64,000 bases of DNA. Origin: Microdochium bolleyi. Its lineage: Eukaryota > Ascomycota > Sordariomycetes > Xylariales > Microdochiaceae. The notes beneath the pieces are model-generated. The model saw only the letters and a list, made by a program, of their open reading frames with translations. It ran no database searches and was not told the origin of the DNA. The stretch spans positions 1,674,001 to 1,738,000 of the forward strand of contig KQ964247.1 in assembly GCA_001566295.1 (NCBI GenBank), read 5' to 3'. The first letter of the stretch is position 1; each line of letters opens with the position of its first letter. The position numbers and the translations under genes are program-made. This document shows, piece by piece, positions 1 to 9,634 of this stretch.

Positions 1-1246
1 CTGTACAGGAAGGAGAGCTATGCTGCCCTGGACCCCGTGACGGCCGAAATCTGCAAGAGGGCATTCTGGACGCTCTATATCATACAGATGTAAGTCGCTG
101 CTGGCACACCATCACTGACCAATGTAAACCAAACAGTGGGCTGCCAGACGCTGATACGGCCTATGTAGCCACGACCGCATGGGCTTTGTGCATCCTCACA
201 CAGGACTTGGGTACGACCCTCTCCACACGGACTGGGAGTTCTTGCTTGCTGTAGACGACCACGCTGGACAAAAGGACACCAAGGAGACCATCGTGCTCGC
301 GGGCTTCGTGGTCGTCAACAAGATATTCCTGTCCGTGGCCGACTTGCTGTCCGAAGTGTTCCCAGGACAACCACCTCCGTGTGTATTACCTCTGGACAAG
401 CTGGGATTTGGAGATTTTGCCAACCAGTCGCTGTTCGAGCACGAGCCCGAGCAAAGCTCTCCTTCGCGCAAGCTGCGGAGCTTCCTCCTCGTGCAACATC
501 GACTGCGGACAATACTGCAGAACTTGCCGCCTCTGCTGCGGCCACTACCCCAGACTGTGAGATCGCCCACGTTCGTGACCAGGGAGCGACACGGCGGTCT
601 GGAGCACGAGTCGACATCTGACGTGCGCGCAATGGACGGAAGCCTGCGAAATGGCTACTTCTCACGTAGCGGCACACCTCCAGACGAGGCCGAGATAATG
701 GCTGCGCAGATGGAAGTTTCGTGGGCGAACATACAAGTTACAAGCCTCTTTATACAGTCCATTTTTCTGGAGATCTGCATAAGCAGCCTCCAAAACGAAA
801 ATGGCGGCTCCGCAACGGGACCCGCGATGACCATGGAGGCAGCGAGTCCGATGAGCCTAGTGAGTTCCAGCAGCATGCAGCAAAGCGCAGCATCAGATCC
901 GGGACTGCGCACAAAACTCCAGGACTTTCGGGAGAGGATTGCGAGAGACCTGCTCGAGGCGGTGAATGCATGTTCTCTGGCAACGCTCGAGTCTAACGGG
1001 CTTAGTATGATAGTCAAGATCCGCGAGATTGCTGCGACCATGCTAGATGCCAAGGATGCAGGTCTGACAGAAGACAAAAATGGGGGCAGCAGTAGCAGCA
1101 GCAGCCAGCCAGACTTTGAGGCGCAAGAGAAGCGGCAATGGTATGTCCAGCAGTTCGTCGACGTCCTCGCCAGGCTCGACTATGCATCGCAGCAAGGATC
1201 CTACCCAGCAGGAGGCAGTGCCCGCTCGCCAGTCCAGTCACGATGA
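1..1246 (+). CDS. Zn(II)2Cys6-type fungal transcription factor, C-terminal part (5' truncated)
   Basis: Only the 3' part of this gene is inside the window. Exon 1 (1-89) encodes a stretch ending FWTLYIIQ, which matches the middle of the fungal-specific transcription factor domain. It is followed by an intron at 90-168 (GTAAGT donor, CTGAT branch, TAG acceptor). Exon 2 (169-1246) stays open for 359 codons, and 89+1078 nt is a whole number of codons. The second exon carries the typical pattern of this domain: a Val-Asp-Asp segment near LHTDWEFLL, a hydrophobic stretch GFVVVNKIFLS, and a C-terminal helical block (WANIQVTSLFIQSIFLE ... REIAATMLD ... VDVLARLD). The DNA-binding Zn cluster would lie left of the window. 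Such proteins are nuclear regulators of metabolic genes; the target genes cannot be read from this part. The acceptor was chosen because other nearby AGs lead to stops. Family call is firm; subfamily unknown. Confidence 0.8.
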
Positions 1247-1768
1247 TCACCAGATTGAGTGGTCAGGCACTGCGGCTGTGTCTTGTCCATGAGGCGGGAT
1301 ATGCCGTCGCAGAGGGTTGTGCCAAGGATTCATACGGCCGGTGCCCCCGCAAGCATAGAACGATTGACCATGTAGACGGACAATTGGTGTGTGTGGAGAG
1401 AGACAGATGTGTCAATCAACGTCACGCAATCTTGCACATCCTGTGAGTGGTTGCAGGGAATGGAGTGATTGACTCGGAACAAGGCGCAGGCCCATTGCCG
1501 CCAAGAAGTACATTGCCACAATCCTGGACCGACACCATCTTAGCCTAAATTCTAAGTCATATCTCTTCAACTGCTTAACATGACATGCTGCTTCTTCTTC
1601 TTGAATAAGTAGTGGGAAGCCAGAACAAGAATGAGTTATCCACTCGGCCTCCTTCACAACCCTGCATTTGTTCCACGACAACCACGACACGTAAAGCGTC
1701 GAAAGAGGTCAAATCACCGCGACAGCAGCAACTAATTGACACCAATATATAAACACCATCTCAACAAG
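1247..1768. other. Intergenic region with a TATA-like site near the next gene
   Basis: No gene is visible in these 520 bases. A perfect TATATAAA lies at 1746-1753, only 16 nt before the ATG at 1769. If it works as a core TATA box, transcription would start at or after that ATG, and the in-frame ATG at 1784 would be the start instead. Confidence 0.4.
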
Positions 1769-2973
1769 ATGGACTCGAAGACAATGGCGAACTCACGAAC
1801 ATTGAGCTTCTCATCGATGTCGTCCACAGAGACCGACCTGAAGCCGTGGTCTCACAGCCTAGATGAATCCGCACTGGTCGCCCCTTCCACCTTGCTCTTC
1901 CAGGGACTGTACATTGTGGACGACTCTTGCAGGAGCCAGCCCGTGTACAGACTCGACCGCGACGTGGCGGTGGTCCCTCAGAGATTCACCTCGGTCAAGG
2001 TCGAGCGTCTGGAGACATCTGACCAGCCCTCGAGCTCGGATGAGGAGCAGCCAGCAGCGGCGTACAGGCATCTGTTCTATCTTGCGCACCCTTTGGGAGC
2101 CAAATATCAGACCGAAAGACCAGAGTACTACATCACCTGTGCTCCGCCCACCGCGACTGAACGCAGTAGCGCAGGCTGGAGCGGAGAGGGACAGAGTCTA
2201 GGGAACATCGCCCTCAGCGCGGAGAAGATCCAACCTCGGTGGTCGGCCAAGACGGCGTACAAGGCATGGCTGAGCCCCGGCACCAACATGGCCAGCCAGC
2301 CACTGTTTGACGAGCATGGCATTGGCACGAATATCGACAATGCGGGGGAATACTCCAGCAGGACAAGCGTGCCCCTGTTTGAGGCCATCGAGACCAAGAC
2401 CTCCACGGTATGGACGATGCCGTCGCGTCTGCCAGCACAGCAGCAGGCGACCTCGAGCAGCAGCGCGGGAGCCGGGTTCTCCCGCAACGCGACGCTGCCC
2501 GGGGAGGTCGCGCGGGAGGACATTGGCACCGACAGGGCAGAAGCTATCGCCCGCGGCCGCAGCAGCAGCAGCAGCGTCAGGGGCAAGAACGGGGCCGTGT
2601 CGTATCCGAAGCTGACCATCTCGGTGCCGCTGGAGCAGGCCGAACGGGACGCGCTCGTGGCCACGTGGATCCTCCGGCTGTGGTGCGATATCCTGGAGAA
2701 TCCGGCTGCCAAAAAGGCCGGTAAGTGTCCTCCTCTTTCTTAGCTTATAGAGGCCCTCGCTTTTTCTCTCTTCCCACCACGTCGAACTTGCCAGTCCTAT
2801 ATGTTTCCATTTCTCAGCCTTGAGACGTCGCCCAAGCTAACACATATCCCGCGTCAGCCCTCGAGCAGCTTACAGATCCGGAGGACCTGAGGTACCGTAC
2901 AGGCTCGTTTCTCTCAAGAGGACTAGTCGGTGCCGGGGCTATCGTTGCACTTGGCGGCGGCGGAGCCGCATGA
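1769..2973 (+). CDS. Unrecognised fungal protein, about 355 aa, two exons
   Basis: I do not recognise this protein. Exon 1 runs 1769-2720, the intron 2721-2857 (GTAAGT donor, GCTAAC branch, CAG acceptor) and exon 2 2858-2973. The frame is kept across the join and gives a C-terminus ALEQLTDPEDLRYRTG followed by a Gly/Ala-rich hydrophobic tail that ends in GGGGAA. The N-terminal 45 residues are Ser/Thr-rich. A structured core seems to run from about residue 45 (LLFQGLYIVDD) to 210, followed by a low-complexity linker with a Ser5 run and then a second structured segment (LTISVPLEQAERDALVATW). The tail (SRGLVGAGAIVALGG) could be a short membrane-contacting or buried helix. No catalytic motif is evident. 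An alternative start is Met6 (1784), given the TATA-like site at 1746. The coding call is strong because the intron restores the frame and codon use is even; the function is unknown. Confidence 0.7.
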
Positions 2974-3251
2974 GGAGAGCTGATCAGGAAGTGGTGGGAC
3001 TTCTGGGCTGGGAAGCTGCTGTGAATACTTGGGACATCCACTAGGATGTGTAGATTCTTCGTGAACTAAATTACTTCTGGGATATCTGACCTTAATTACG
3101 TGCCTGTGAACAGGGGCTGTCACCGCAAAGACCTCGAGTGTATCTGATCGCTTGCATGACATATGACACTTCACCCTCCTAGGACCGTGTAACATGGTCT
3201 GGTCAGACGGCATAGACAGGCCTGCCCATGTCAAGACCTAGATATACGTTA

Positions 3252-4835
3252 TCAGCACATTGCGCTCGCTGTAGATATCCTCTGGGAGAGTGGCGAGTAC
3301 TTACACTCCTGGCAGAACGTCTTCTGCACCGGTGTCACGGGGTACTCGTCCTGTCCGAACGTTGAGTTGAGGGACACGGCGCCCACCACGTCACCAGTCT
3401 CGAGGCGGATCCAGGTGTCCAGGCCCGATCTACCCTCACCACCGCCGGCGCCGGCAGAGAGCTGCTTCCTGCTCAGGCGCAGCTGCCTCGCGCCCCTGAC
3501 CCAGTCCCCCGCGCCGCCGTACCCCGTGTGCTGGCCGAAGCAGATGTCCACCGCATCGCTGCCGCCGCTGTCGACTCCTCCCCGCGCGGGCGGCCGCACG
3601 GGGTAGTCCGCCGGCAGCGTGTCCGGACCCCACCGCGCGCACCACGACGCACCGTGAATGTGCGCCGTGAACACGGCCCGGAGCCCGGGGGTCTCAGCGA
3701 CCAGGCTGCGCATGAAGGGCACGTCCTGCCGGCCCCAGGGGCACGCCGTGGTATTTCGGCTGCCGTCCGCGCACCACCCGTACGTCTGCGGGGTGATGGG
3801 CATCTCATTGATCCCCGGGTTGCGCCTGGGGTCGATTCCGGGGCCGGGAGAGCCGCTGCCGCCACCCAAGGCCGTGGTGTTGGATATCGCGGCGAAGGCG
3901 TGGAAGGGGATGTGCACGAATGCTATGGACGGGATAGCTCCGCCTGCGACGGCGGCATTGGTGGTGGCATTGGCGATCTTGCGGGACGGCGCTGGCCACC
4001 GGCGGGCAACGTGTGCCTTCTCGCTCTCGAACCAGCGCACGACCTCCTCGCTGACCCAGGGCTCGCGGTCGACCCGGTTGGTGGTGGTATTGCTGGCCCC
4101 GTTGCCAAGCTTCTGGAACTCGAAGCCGCTGCGGCTGTCGAAGAACCACATGATCAGCTCAGGCGTGCAGCCGCACCCGCTGCGCGAGGCGCACTTCTCT
4201 GAGTAGACGGGGAGCCAGTAGTTGCTCAGGCCTACCCTGCTCACGCTCCCGGCCGGTGACGAGGAGCCCGGTGGGCTGCGCAGCGTGCGGGACAGAAGCC
4301 CCTGGGGCCCAGCTAACATGCGCTCTTGGTCGAGCATCTCGTGCAGGGACCGGTTGTACCCGGGGTCATGGTTGCCGTAGAGGGTGGCCCAGGGAATAGG
4401 GTCGCTCCGGCTGACGAGCGGCTGCAGCATCTGGTCCAGGTAGTGGGTCGAGTTGTCCCGGAAGGTGCTCTCGCGGGAGATGAGGTCGCCGTTGAAGACG
4501 ACGAGGTCTGTCTTAGGTTCGGCGTCGAGGACGGACGAGATGACGCGCGTGGTGTAGGCGTCTTGGACAGGCCCGTAGGAGGACGGTGCTAGGTTTGTTT
4601 CATGTAAGTGTAATGCAATGGAATGTGGTTGTCGTCTCGTGTAGGGAGAGTGAGTTCTTGTCGGTGTGCAGGAACAAATACCTTCTCCGTAGTGCATGTC
4701 TTCGAATATCGATATCTGGAAGGTGCCGTCTGGCTGGAACTTGAGCACGTGCTCCGCACCACGACTCGAGGAAGGAACTGCCAGCGCGGCTGGCACAAGG
4801 GCCAGCGCGACCAAGGTCTGCGAAGACGACAACAT
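3252..4835 (-). CDS. Secreted calcineurin-like metallophosphoesterase (purple acid phosphatase-like)
   Basis: The predicted enzyme is a 496-aa binuclear metal phosphoesterase that enters the secretory pathway. The start at 4835 gives a clear signal peptide (MLSSSQTLVALALVPAALA); a longer in-frame extension upstream lacks that logic. Exon 1 is 4682-4835, the intron 4589-4681 (GTATTT donor, CTAG acceptor) and exon 2 3252-4588. Metal-ligand motifs appear in order: D and H in FEDMHYGE, GD in VFNGDLIS, GNHD, the His of VHIPFHAF, and a final HxH in FTAHIHGASWC. The last motif is usually GHDHG in this family, so Gly and Asp are replaced while both His ligands remain. Several Asn-X-Ser/Thr sites fit a secreted protein. 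The intron is 93 nt with no in-frame stop, so retention would yield a 31-residue insertion right after the first metal motif. Substrate is not predictable. Confidence 0.87.
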   Translation of the reverse strand: MLSSSQTLVALALVPAALAVPSSSRGAEHVLKFQPDGTFQISIFEDMHYGEGICSCTPTRTHSPYTRRQPHSIALHLHETNLAPSSYGPVQDAYTTRVISSVLDAEPKTDLVVFNGDLISRESTFRDNSTHYLDQMLQPLVSRSDPIPWATLYGNHDPGYNRSLHEMLDQERMLAGPQGLLSRTLRSPPGSSSPAGSVSRVGLSNYWLPVYSEKCASRSGCGCTPELIMWFFDSRSGFEFQKLGNGASNTTTNRVDREPWVSEEVVRWFESEKAHVARRWPAPSRKIANATTNAAVAGGAIPSIAFVHIPFHAFAAISNTTALGGGSGSPGPGIDPRRNPGINEMPITPQTYGWCADGSRNTTACPWGRQDVPFMRSLVAETPGLRAVFTAHIHGASWCARWGPDTLPADYPVRPPARGGVDSGGSDAVDICFGQHTGYGGAGDWVRGARQLRLSRKQLSAGAGGGEGRSGLDTWIRLETGDVVGAVSLNSTFGQDEYPVTPVQKTFCQECKYSPLSQRISTASAMC

Positions 4836-5582
4836 CGTGGCGGCGTCTAGCTTGGAAAAGCTGGCGAGATTCGTACTTGATGCAGCTGGGCTGAAGGACT
4901 GGAATGGATGCGCCAGACTGGTGGGCACGGGGCGCCATCTTAAACAAGGAGATGGCAGAGCACTCGGAATCAAGTTCCGACGGGACTGCCAAACATTTCG
5001 TCATACCAGCAGGTCAATTGACTAGTCTGACTGGCTAATCAACGATCCGCAGCGCAAGCGACGAAATCTCCTGCTCAGGGTGTGGCCGCCCTTGAGTCTT
5101 GGCAGGCAGTTCCCAAGCTCATGGTTCTGGCTCTTCGGCCCAATCACAACTACCCATGTCTGAACGTGTTTGCAGGATTTATGGAGATACTGGATTTGGT
5201 CGGCAACCGCAGCATCGGGTCAACGGCATCTTCGCTTGACTAGGGTCCGTACGTAAGTTGTCAGATTACCGACAGCGGCAACTTGTACTCGAGTGTTGCC
5301 GGCATTTGCATCAAGGCTTGAGAAGGATAGGACTGTCCGTGTTAAGCCAGGCCACGACCGTTCTTCAAAGTTGCTGGAAAAGAAAAAGTGGGACTGTTCC
5401 TAGCAAACACAACTCGAAATGGAACATTCCGGAAGCCCGTCCACCTCGGACAGGGCCTTGGTCAAAGTCAGTCATCGAAGACAATTCTGATCTTGTACTG
5501 TGGTATCTTCCGGGAAATATTTGTGAGATTATAATCATCGAGCAGCCACCAAGGTACGGCTGAGCGCTTGTTCTCCGGGCAA
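4836..5582. other. Intergenic region, promoter side of the phosphoesterase
   Basis: No coding potential was recognised here. It separates the start of the phosphoesterase from the 3' end of the ferric reductase, both on the minus strand. A CCAATCA box on the plus strand lies at 5139-5145. Confidence 0.4.
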
Positions 5583-8315
5583 CTACCAGCTAAAAGCCTC
5601 GTCGATAAACACATACGGCCTGACAAGCGTCTCCTGCCGCGCAAGGCGCGAGACAGCGACGCGCACATCGTCAGCCATGCTCGGGGGGCCGCAGACCACA
5701 ATGGCTACCGGACCGCCCGATCTCCAGGCCTCACTGTCGTCTGCACCCGCCACCGTCTTGGTCTTCTCCTCCTCGTCTCCTTGACTGTCGATCGCGCTGC
5801 CTTCCGAGACGGCCATCTTCCCCTTGCAGCACATCCGCGGGAGAGATGCTCCCGTCCGCGCCGAGGGCAGGAGCTCTCTGCGGAGGATCTGCTCGACGTC
5901 GAACCGTGTCCCCACGGCAGTTTCGACTCGAACACCACCCTCCTGCTGCAGCCTGGTCAGCTCGGGCTCGAGCGCTTCGACGAGTCCGGCTTGTCGAAGA
6001 CCCCAGTACAGCTGTGCTGAGCGTTCCTTGTTCGTCTTGCTCTTGTCACCAGATCCAGCATTGCCAGCGTGCTGGCTCAGATATGGTAGGAGTGCCGTAA
6101 CCCCGACCCCTCCGGCGATGCAGACAAGTCGCTCGCAGCCTGCAAGGGATTGCTCCGGGCGCCCCCCGCCGTGGTAAGTTGCCTCGACGATGACGCTGAG
6201 CTGGAATGTCTTATCCGAGGAAGCGGCGGCGCGCTTGCCGAGTTGTGATGTCATGCCGGTCTGAGTGCGTGCGAAGAAACTCGTCGAACCCGATAGCGCC
6301 GCGGCTTTCGTCGTGGACGAGGATGTCGATGACGACGACGACCTCTTGCCGGTCGTGACTTTGGTATCGGAGTTCTTGTTGTCTCCTTGGCGTCCCTCCT
6401 GCATCGTGCCATCTACAACCAGGGCAGCAGAAGTCCTGTCAACACTGTTGCCAGACAAGGGCCGTGCCGGAGAAGTAGCGGAGGCCACGCTGAACGGGTG
6501 GCCCTCCCAGAACTTCCAACCCAGCGTCGGAAAGTACAGGTACGCGAAACCGCCGTCCCGCAGCTCGACGCCGTCCACGCGGATCCGGACGTACCCGCCA
6601 TCGGTGCCCTCGACGACGTTGACCGTCGCAGTCTTGACCACCGCCCCCGTCCTAAACCCTTGCACGAGCACCCGCCCGGCCCGCACGACCCAGTCGACCG
6701 CCCACAGCGCGCTCGCGACGAACATCCAGATCTCGTACCCCCAGCGGTACTCGTAGCAGTACCAGATGTGATAGTAGAATCCGACCAGGAACAGCAGGCT
6801 CAGCACGACGTGCGAGGCCAGGAAGAACTCGTACGCCCGCTGCCGCACGACCAGCAAGCTTGTGGGAAACACCGCGCAGACGGCGACCGTGCCAACGATG
6901 CCCCAGATCCAATACGCGCGCACGAGCTCGGCCTCGTACGACCCGAAGATCTTGTAGTAGGCCAGCAGCAGGACCGAGTGCAGCGCCGTGTGCAGGATCA
7001 CCCAGTAACCCAGCCACCGGTGCAGGAGCAGGTACGTACTGCGCGTCCAGCCCCGAGTGACGTAGGACAAGGGGTTGTTGCGCATCGCAAAGGTATACAT
7101 AGCCACGGCGTTGCCCATGGCCATGTCGCCCGCGCGGTTGCCGATCACGCTGAGCGACTGGGCCTGGAGGGAGACAAAGGTAGACTGCGGGTGCGTCGAG
7201 ACGAAGGGCCCGAGGAGGAGCACGATGTTGAGGAGGCTGATGATGCCGATATACAGAGCTTGCCCTCGGGTCGGCACCAAAGCGCCGCCGACCGCGGCGG
7301 TGAGGGCCACGGGCTCGCGGTGCTTCGTGCCCCAGGCAGGTGGGTGGATGACGGCGGCTTCGAGGGCGGTCCAGAAGTAGCTCCTGGTGGTGGTGCTGGG
7401 GAGGACTCGCGGCAGGAGAGATGCAAGGACCGGCAGGGTGACGGCAACGACAGCAATAACGATTCTGTTGGACATGAGAAATTCATGTCAGTCAACGTGA
7501 AGGTCACGGAGGAATAATCAGAGAACTTTGACTTACGCGTAATGAGTATGACCAATCTCGTTCGTCTCAAAGTCGTACAAGCCGTTGTACTGGAGCTGCC
7601 AGTCCGTGGGTACGATGAAGCTCGTCACGTTTAGAGGCTTCTTGGCCTTGATGACGGGCAGGGCACTGCTGACGTTGGGCATGCTCATGCCCATGCTGTC
7701 GGTCGTCATAGGCATGTCGCCGTGGCGGCGGAACTTGAGCATCGCTGCTCTGGCATGACTGCTGTGGCCGTCGTGCGAAGTGCCGTTGCCGCTGCCACTG
7801 CTGGTGCCGGTGGTGTTGTTGCTGCTGCCATGGCCAACCGCCGCCGCTGCCGCGGTCGTCTCGTCGCCCCTGGCCGTCCTCAACGCCTCACGGTACGACA
7901 TGACCGGCACCCACTTGTCCGTGCCCATCGTCCCCGTGCCGAGATGTCGCGCCCAGTAGTCCTCGACGACGTCCAGGGCCGGTGGGCTCTTGTCATGCGG
8001 GCAGTAGTTGTCGATGCACAGGGCCACAGTCTTGAGAAACGCCGGGTCACTGACGAAGCACTTGGGGGGAGTGGTCACCGGGTTGTGCGCGGTGCCGTGG
8101 TTCACGGTCGCATTGTCGGGCGACGGAGTGCAGAGCAGCGTACACTTGCTGACCACGTTGCGGCAGGCGAAGGCGCAGGTCGGGTAGTAGAGTGTCTTGC
8201 CTGTGCCGATCATGCCCGTGCCGTCCGCGTGTGCAGTGGCGGCGAGGAGGATTAGGACGATACTGGCAAGCCGTGCGCCGCTGCGCACTGCGCTGGCTAG
8301 TTCGGTCGTTGTCAT
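5583..8315 (-). CDS. Ferric-chelate reductase (FRE family), full length, two exons
   Basis: Two long reading frames belong to one gene. Exon 1 (7537-8315) encodes a signal peptide (LASIVLILLAATAHA) and a Cys-rich extracellular region (YYPTCAFACRN, CTLLC, CFVSDPAF, CIDNYCPH). Exon 2 (5583-7464) encodes the membrane reductase. The 72-nt intron (7465-7536, GTAAGT to AACAG) joins GHTHYA to IVIAVVAV and gives 886 aa. Heme-ligand His pairs sit 14 residues apart at about 408/422 (HRWLGYW...LH) and 478/492 (SHVV...YYH). The FAD motif HPFSVAS is near 582-588, an NADPH motif GGVGVTALLPY follows, and CGPPSMADDV lies near the C-terminus. A Ser/Thr/Lys-rich insert separates the FAD and NAD lobes. The family reduces Fe(III) or Cu(II) at the plasma membrane before uptake. 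Treating the two frames as separate genes would be an error: the first would lack a membrane domain, and the second would begin inside the splice acceptor. Confidence 0.93.
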
Positions 8316-9634
8316 CGTGACTTGATTGTCACTTCACTGCCGGTCTGAAGTCTGGGAAGGGCAAGATCATGGAGAGAGAAGACCCGAGGCTGCCTTCATC
8401 GCTGAGCATGCGAACGACATCTTGGATGTTATAGGGCCAGGGTGCAGGAGCTATTTCAGCCGCATTCCAACGCAGTCTAGGTGCCGGCTGCATGCCAAGA
8501 GAGTGTTTTTGAGCATGTTGCAGGCGAGGGAACTACCTTGTGACTTGATGTGGCGGGTTCGCCCATGCCTTTTCTAAATCAAGCATGTGCCCATCATGGT
8601 CATTGTATGGGCACCAGGTCGTCGGAGAGTGCCGTTTGAGACTCGACTCCAAGTGCACTCTCCTGGGTGTCGGGGAGGGACACTCGACAAGGATAAAGTC
8701 ATCAGATTCCCCAATATGTACCCTGCCTTTTGGTTTTGCAAGCTGGAAATAATTGTTGATCTCTGGGAATCTCCAAGTCAGGACACGCTTGTGGTGGTGA
8801 GCAGGTTTGCGGGCGTTTCCAGGGTTGTCTCAACCCTGAGGCTTGGCAGCTTGGCATGCAACGATGGCGACCATGCTGACGGAACCCTTAGTCTGTAGAT
8901 GGGCTTCAGCAAATCGCGTCGTCTTGAATGTCGACAGTTGATGGTCAGCAGTGGTCTCTAGTGGCTTGGTGCGGCTCCCGCTGTTACATGCTTGGCCACG
9001 GGCTGCAGTGCTCCGTGGGACATTGCCGTCGAGTCGGATGTGATGCCGTGGAGCTGGGGGAGTGGTGCCAACCGAGTTCCTCGTTTTATCGTAGCTTACG
9101 AAAGGATGTCGGGGTGATGCTTTGACTTCGGGTTTCCTGAAGAACTCATCAGGGTTTGGTTGTGGGTTTGTGCAAGAACCCAGTTCCCAGAGCAGGCAGG
9201 CACGCTCATGTCTTGACCGTTTATACGAGTGGGTCGGGCTTCTCGTTCCTGCGAGCTTTCCGCATCAGGGGTGTGGGTGCCCTCTTCGCGAGCTCTGGTT
9301 GGCCCACGCTGGTTCTGAGTTTTTGTCTCACTCCGGAGCTCGGCGCAGACGTAGTATATATTCTGCAGAACAGTACCAACGAAGGCGGATCATCCTAAGT
9401 ATGCTAGGATCTTCTTCTAATGGGGGATCGGTTTTTTATGTTAATTCCTAGAGATTCAACGGTCAAGAGGTCCAGACACTCCGAGAGGAGGTCAGGGTGT
9501 GCTGCAAGCATTCAAGCTGGTCAGAACCTGTCAATTCATCTGCGAGCTTCGTAGAGCGCATTGCTCTGCGGACTATCCAAACGTGGCTACAATTTCTGGC
9601 TGCATGCCTACTCAAAGCGACCAAGCGGTCAAAA
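8316..9634. other. Intergenic region upstream of the ferric reductase
   Basis: About 1.3 kb without a supportable gene. It holds the ferric reductase promoter on its left side and the 3' flank of the annexin gene on its right. Short open frames here have no recognisable domains. A TATATA run lies near 9354. I saw no clear HGATAR-type iron-repressor cluster. Confidence 0.4.

Noticed and set aside
3269..3304. A GTAAGT...ACAG pair at the end of the phosphoesterase gene that could be a second intron
   Set aside because: It would be 36 nt long, below the practical minimum for fungal introns, and the reading frame is open without it.
6387..7517. A 376-codon plus-strand frame antisense to the ferric reductase
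   Set aside because: The opposite strand encodes heme, FAD and NAD motifs; this frame is low-complexity (His/Arg/Pro/Asp) and crosses the true intron.
5583..8315. Reading the ferric reductase region as two separate genes
   Set aside because: The Cys-rich secreted part ends exactly at a GTAAGT donor and the membrane part resumes at an AACAG acceptor in frame; together they give a standard full-length FRE protein.
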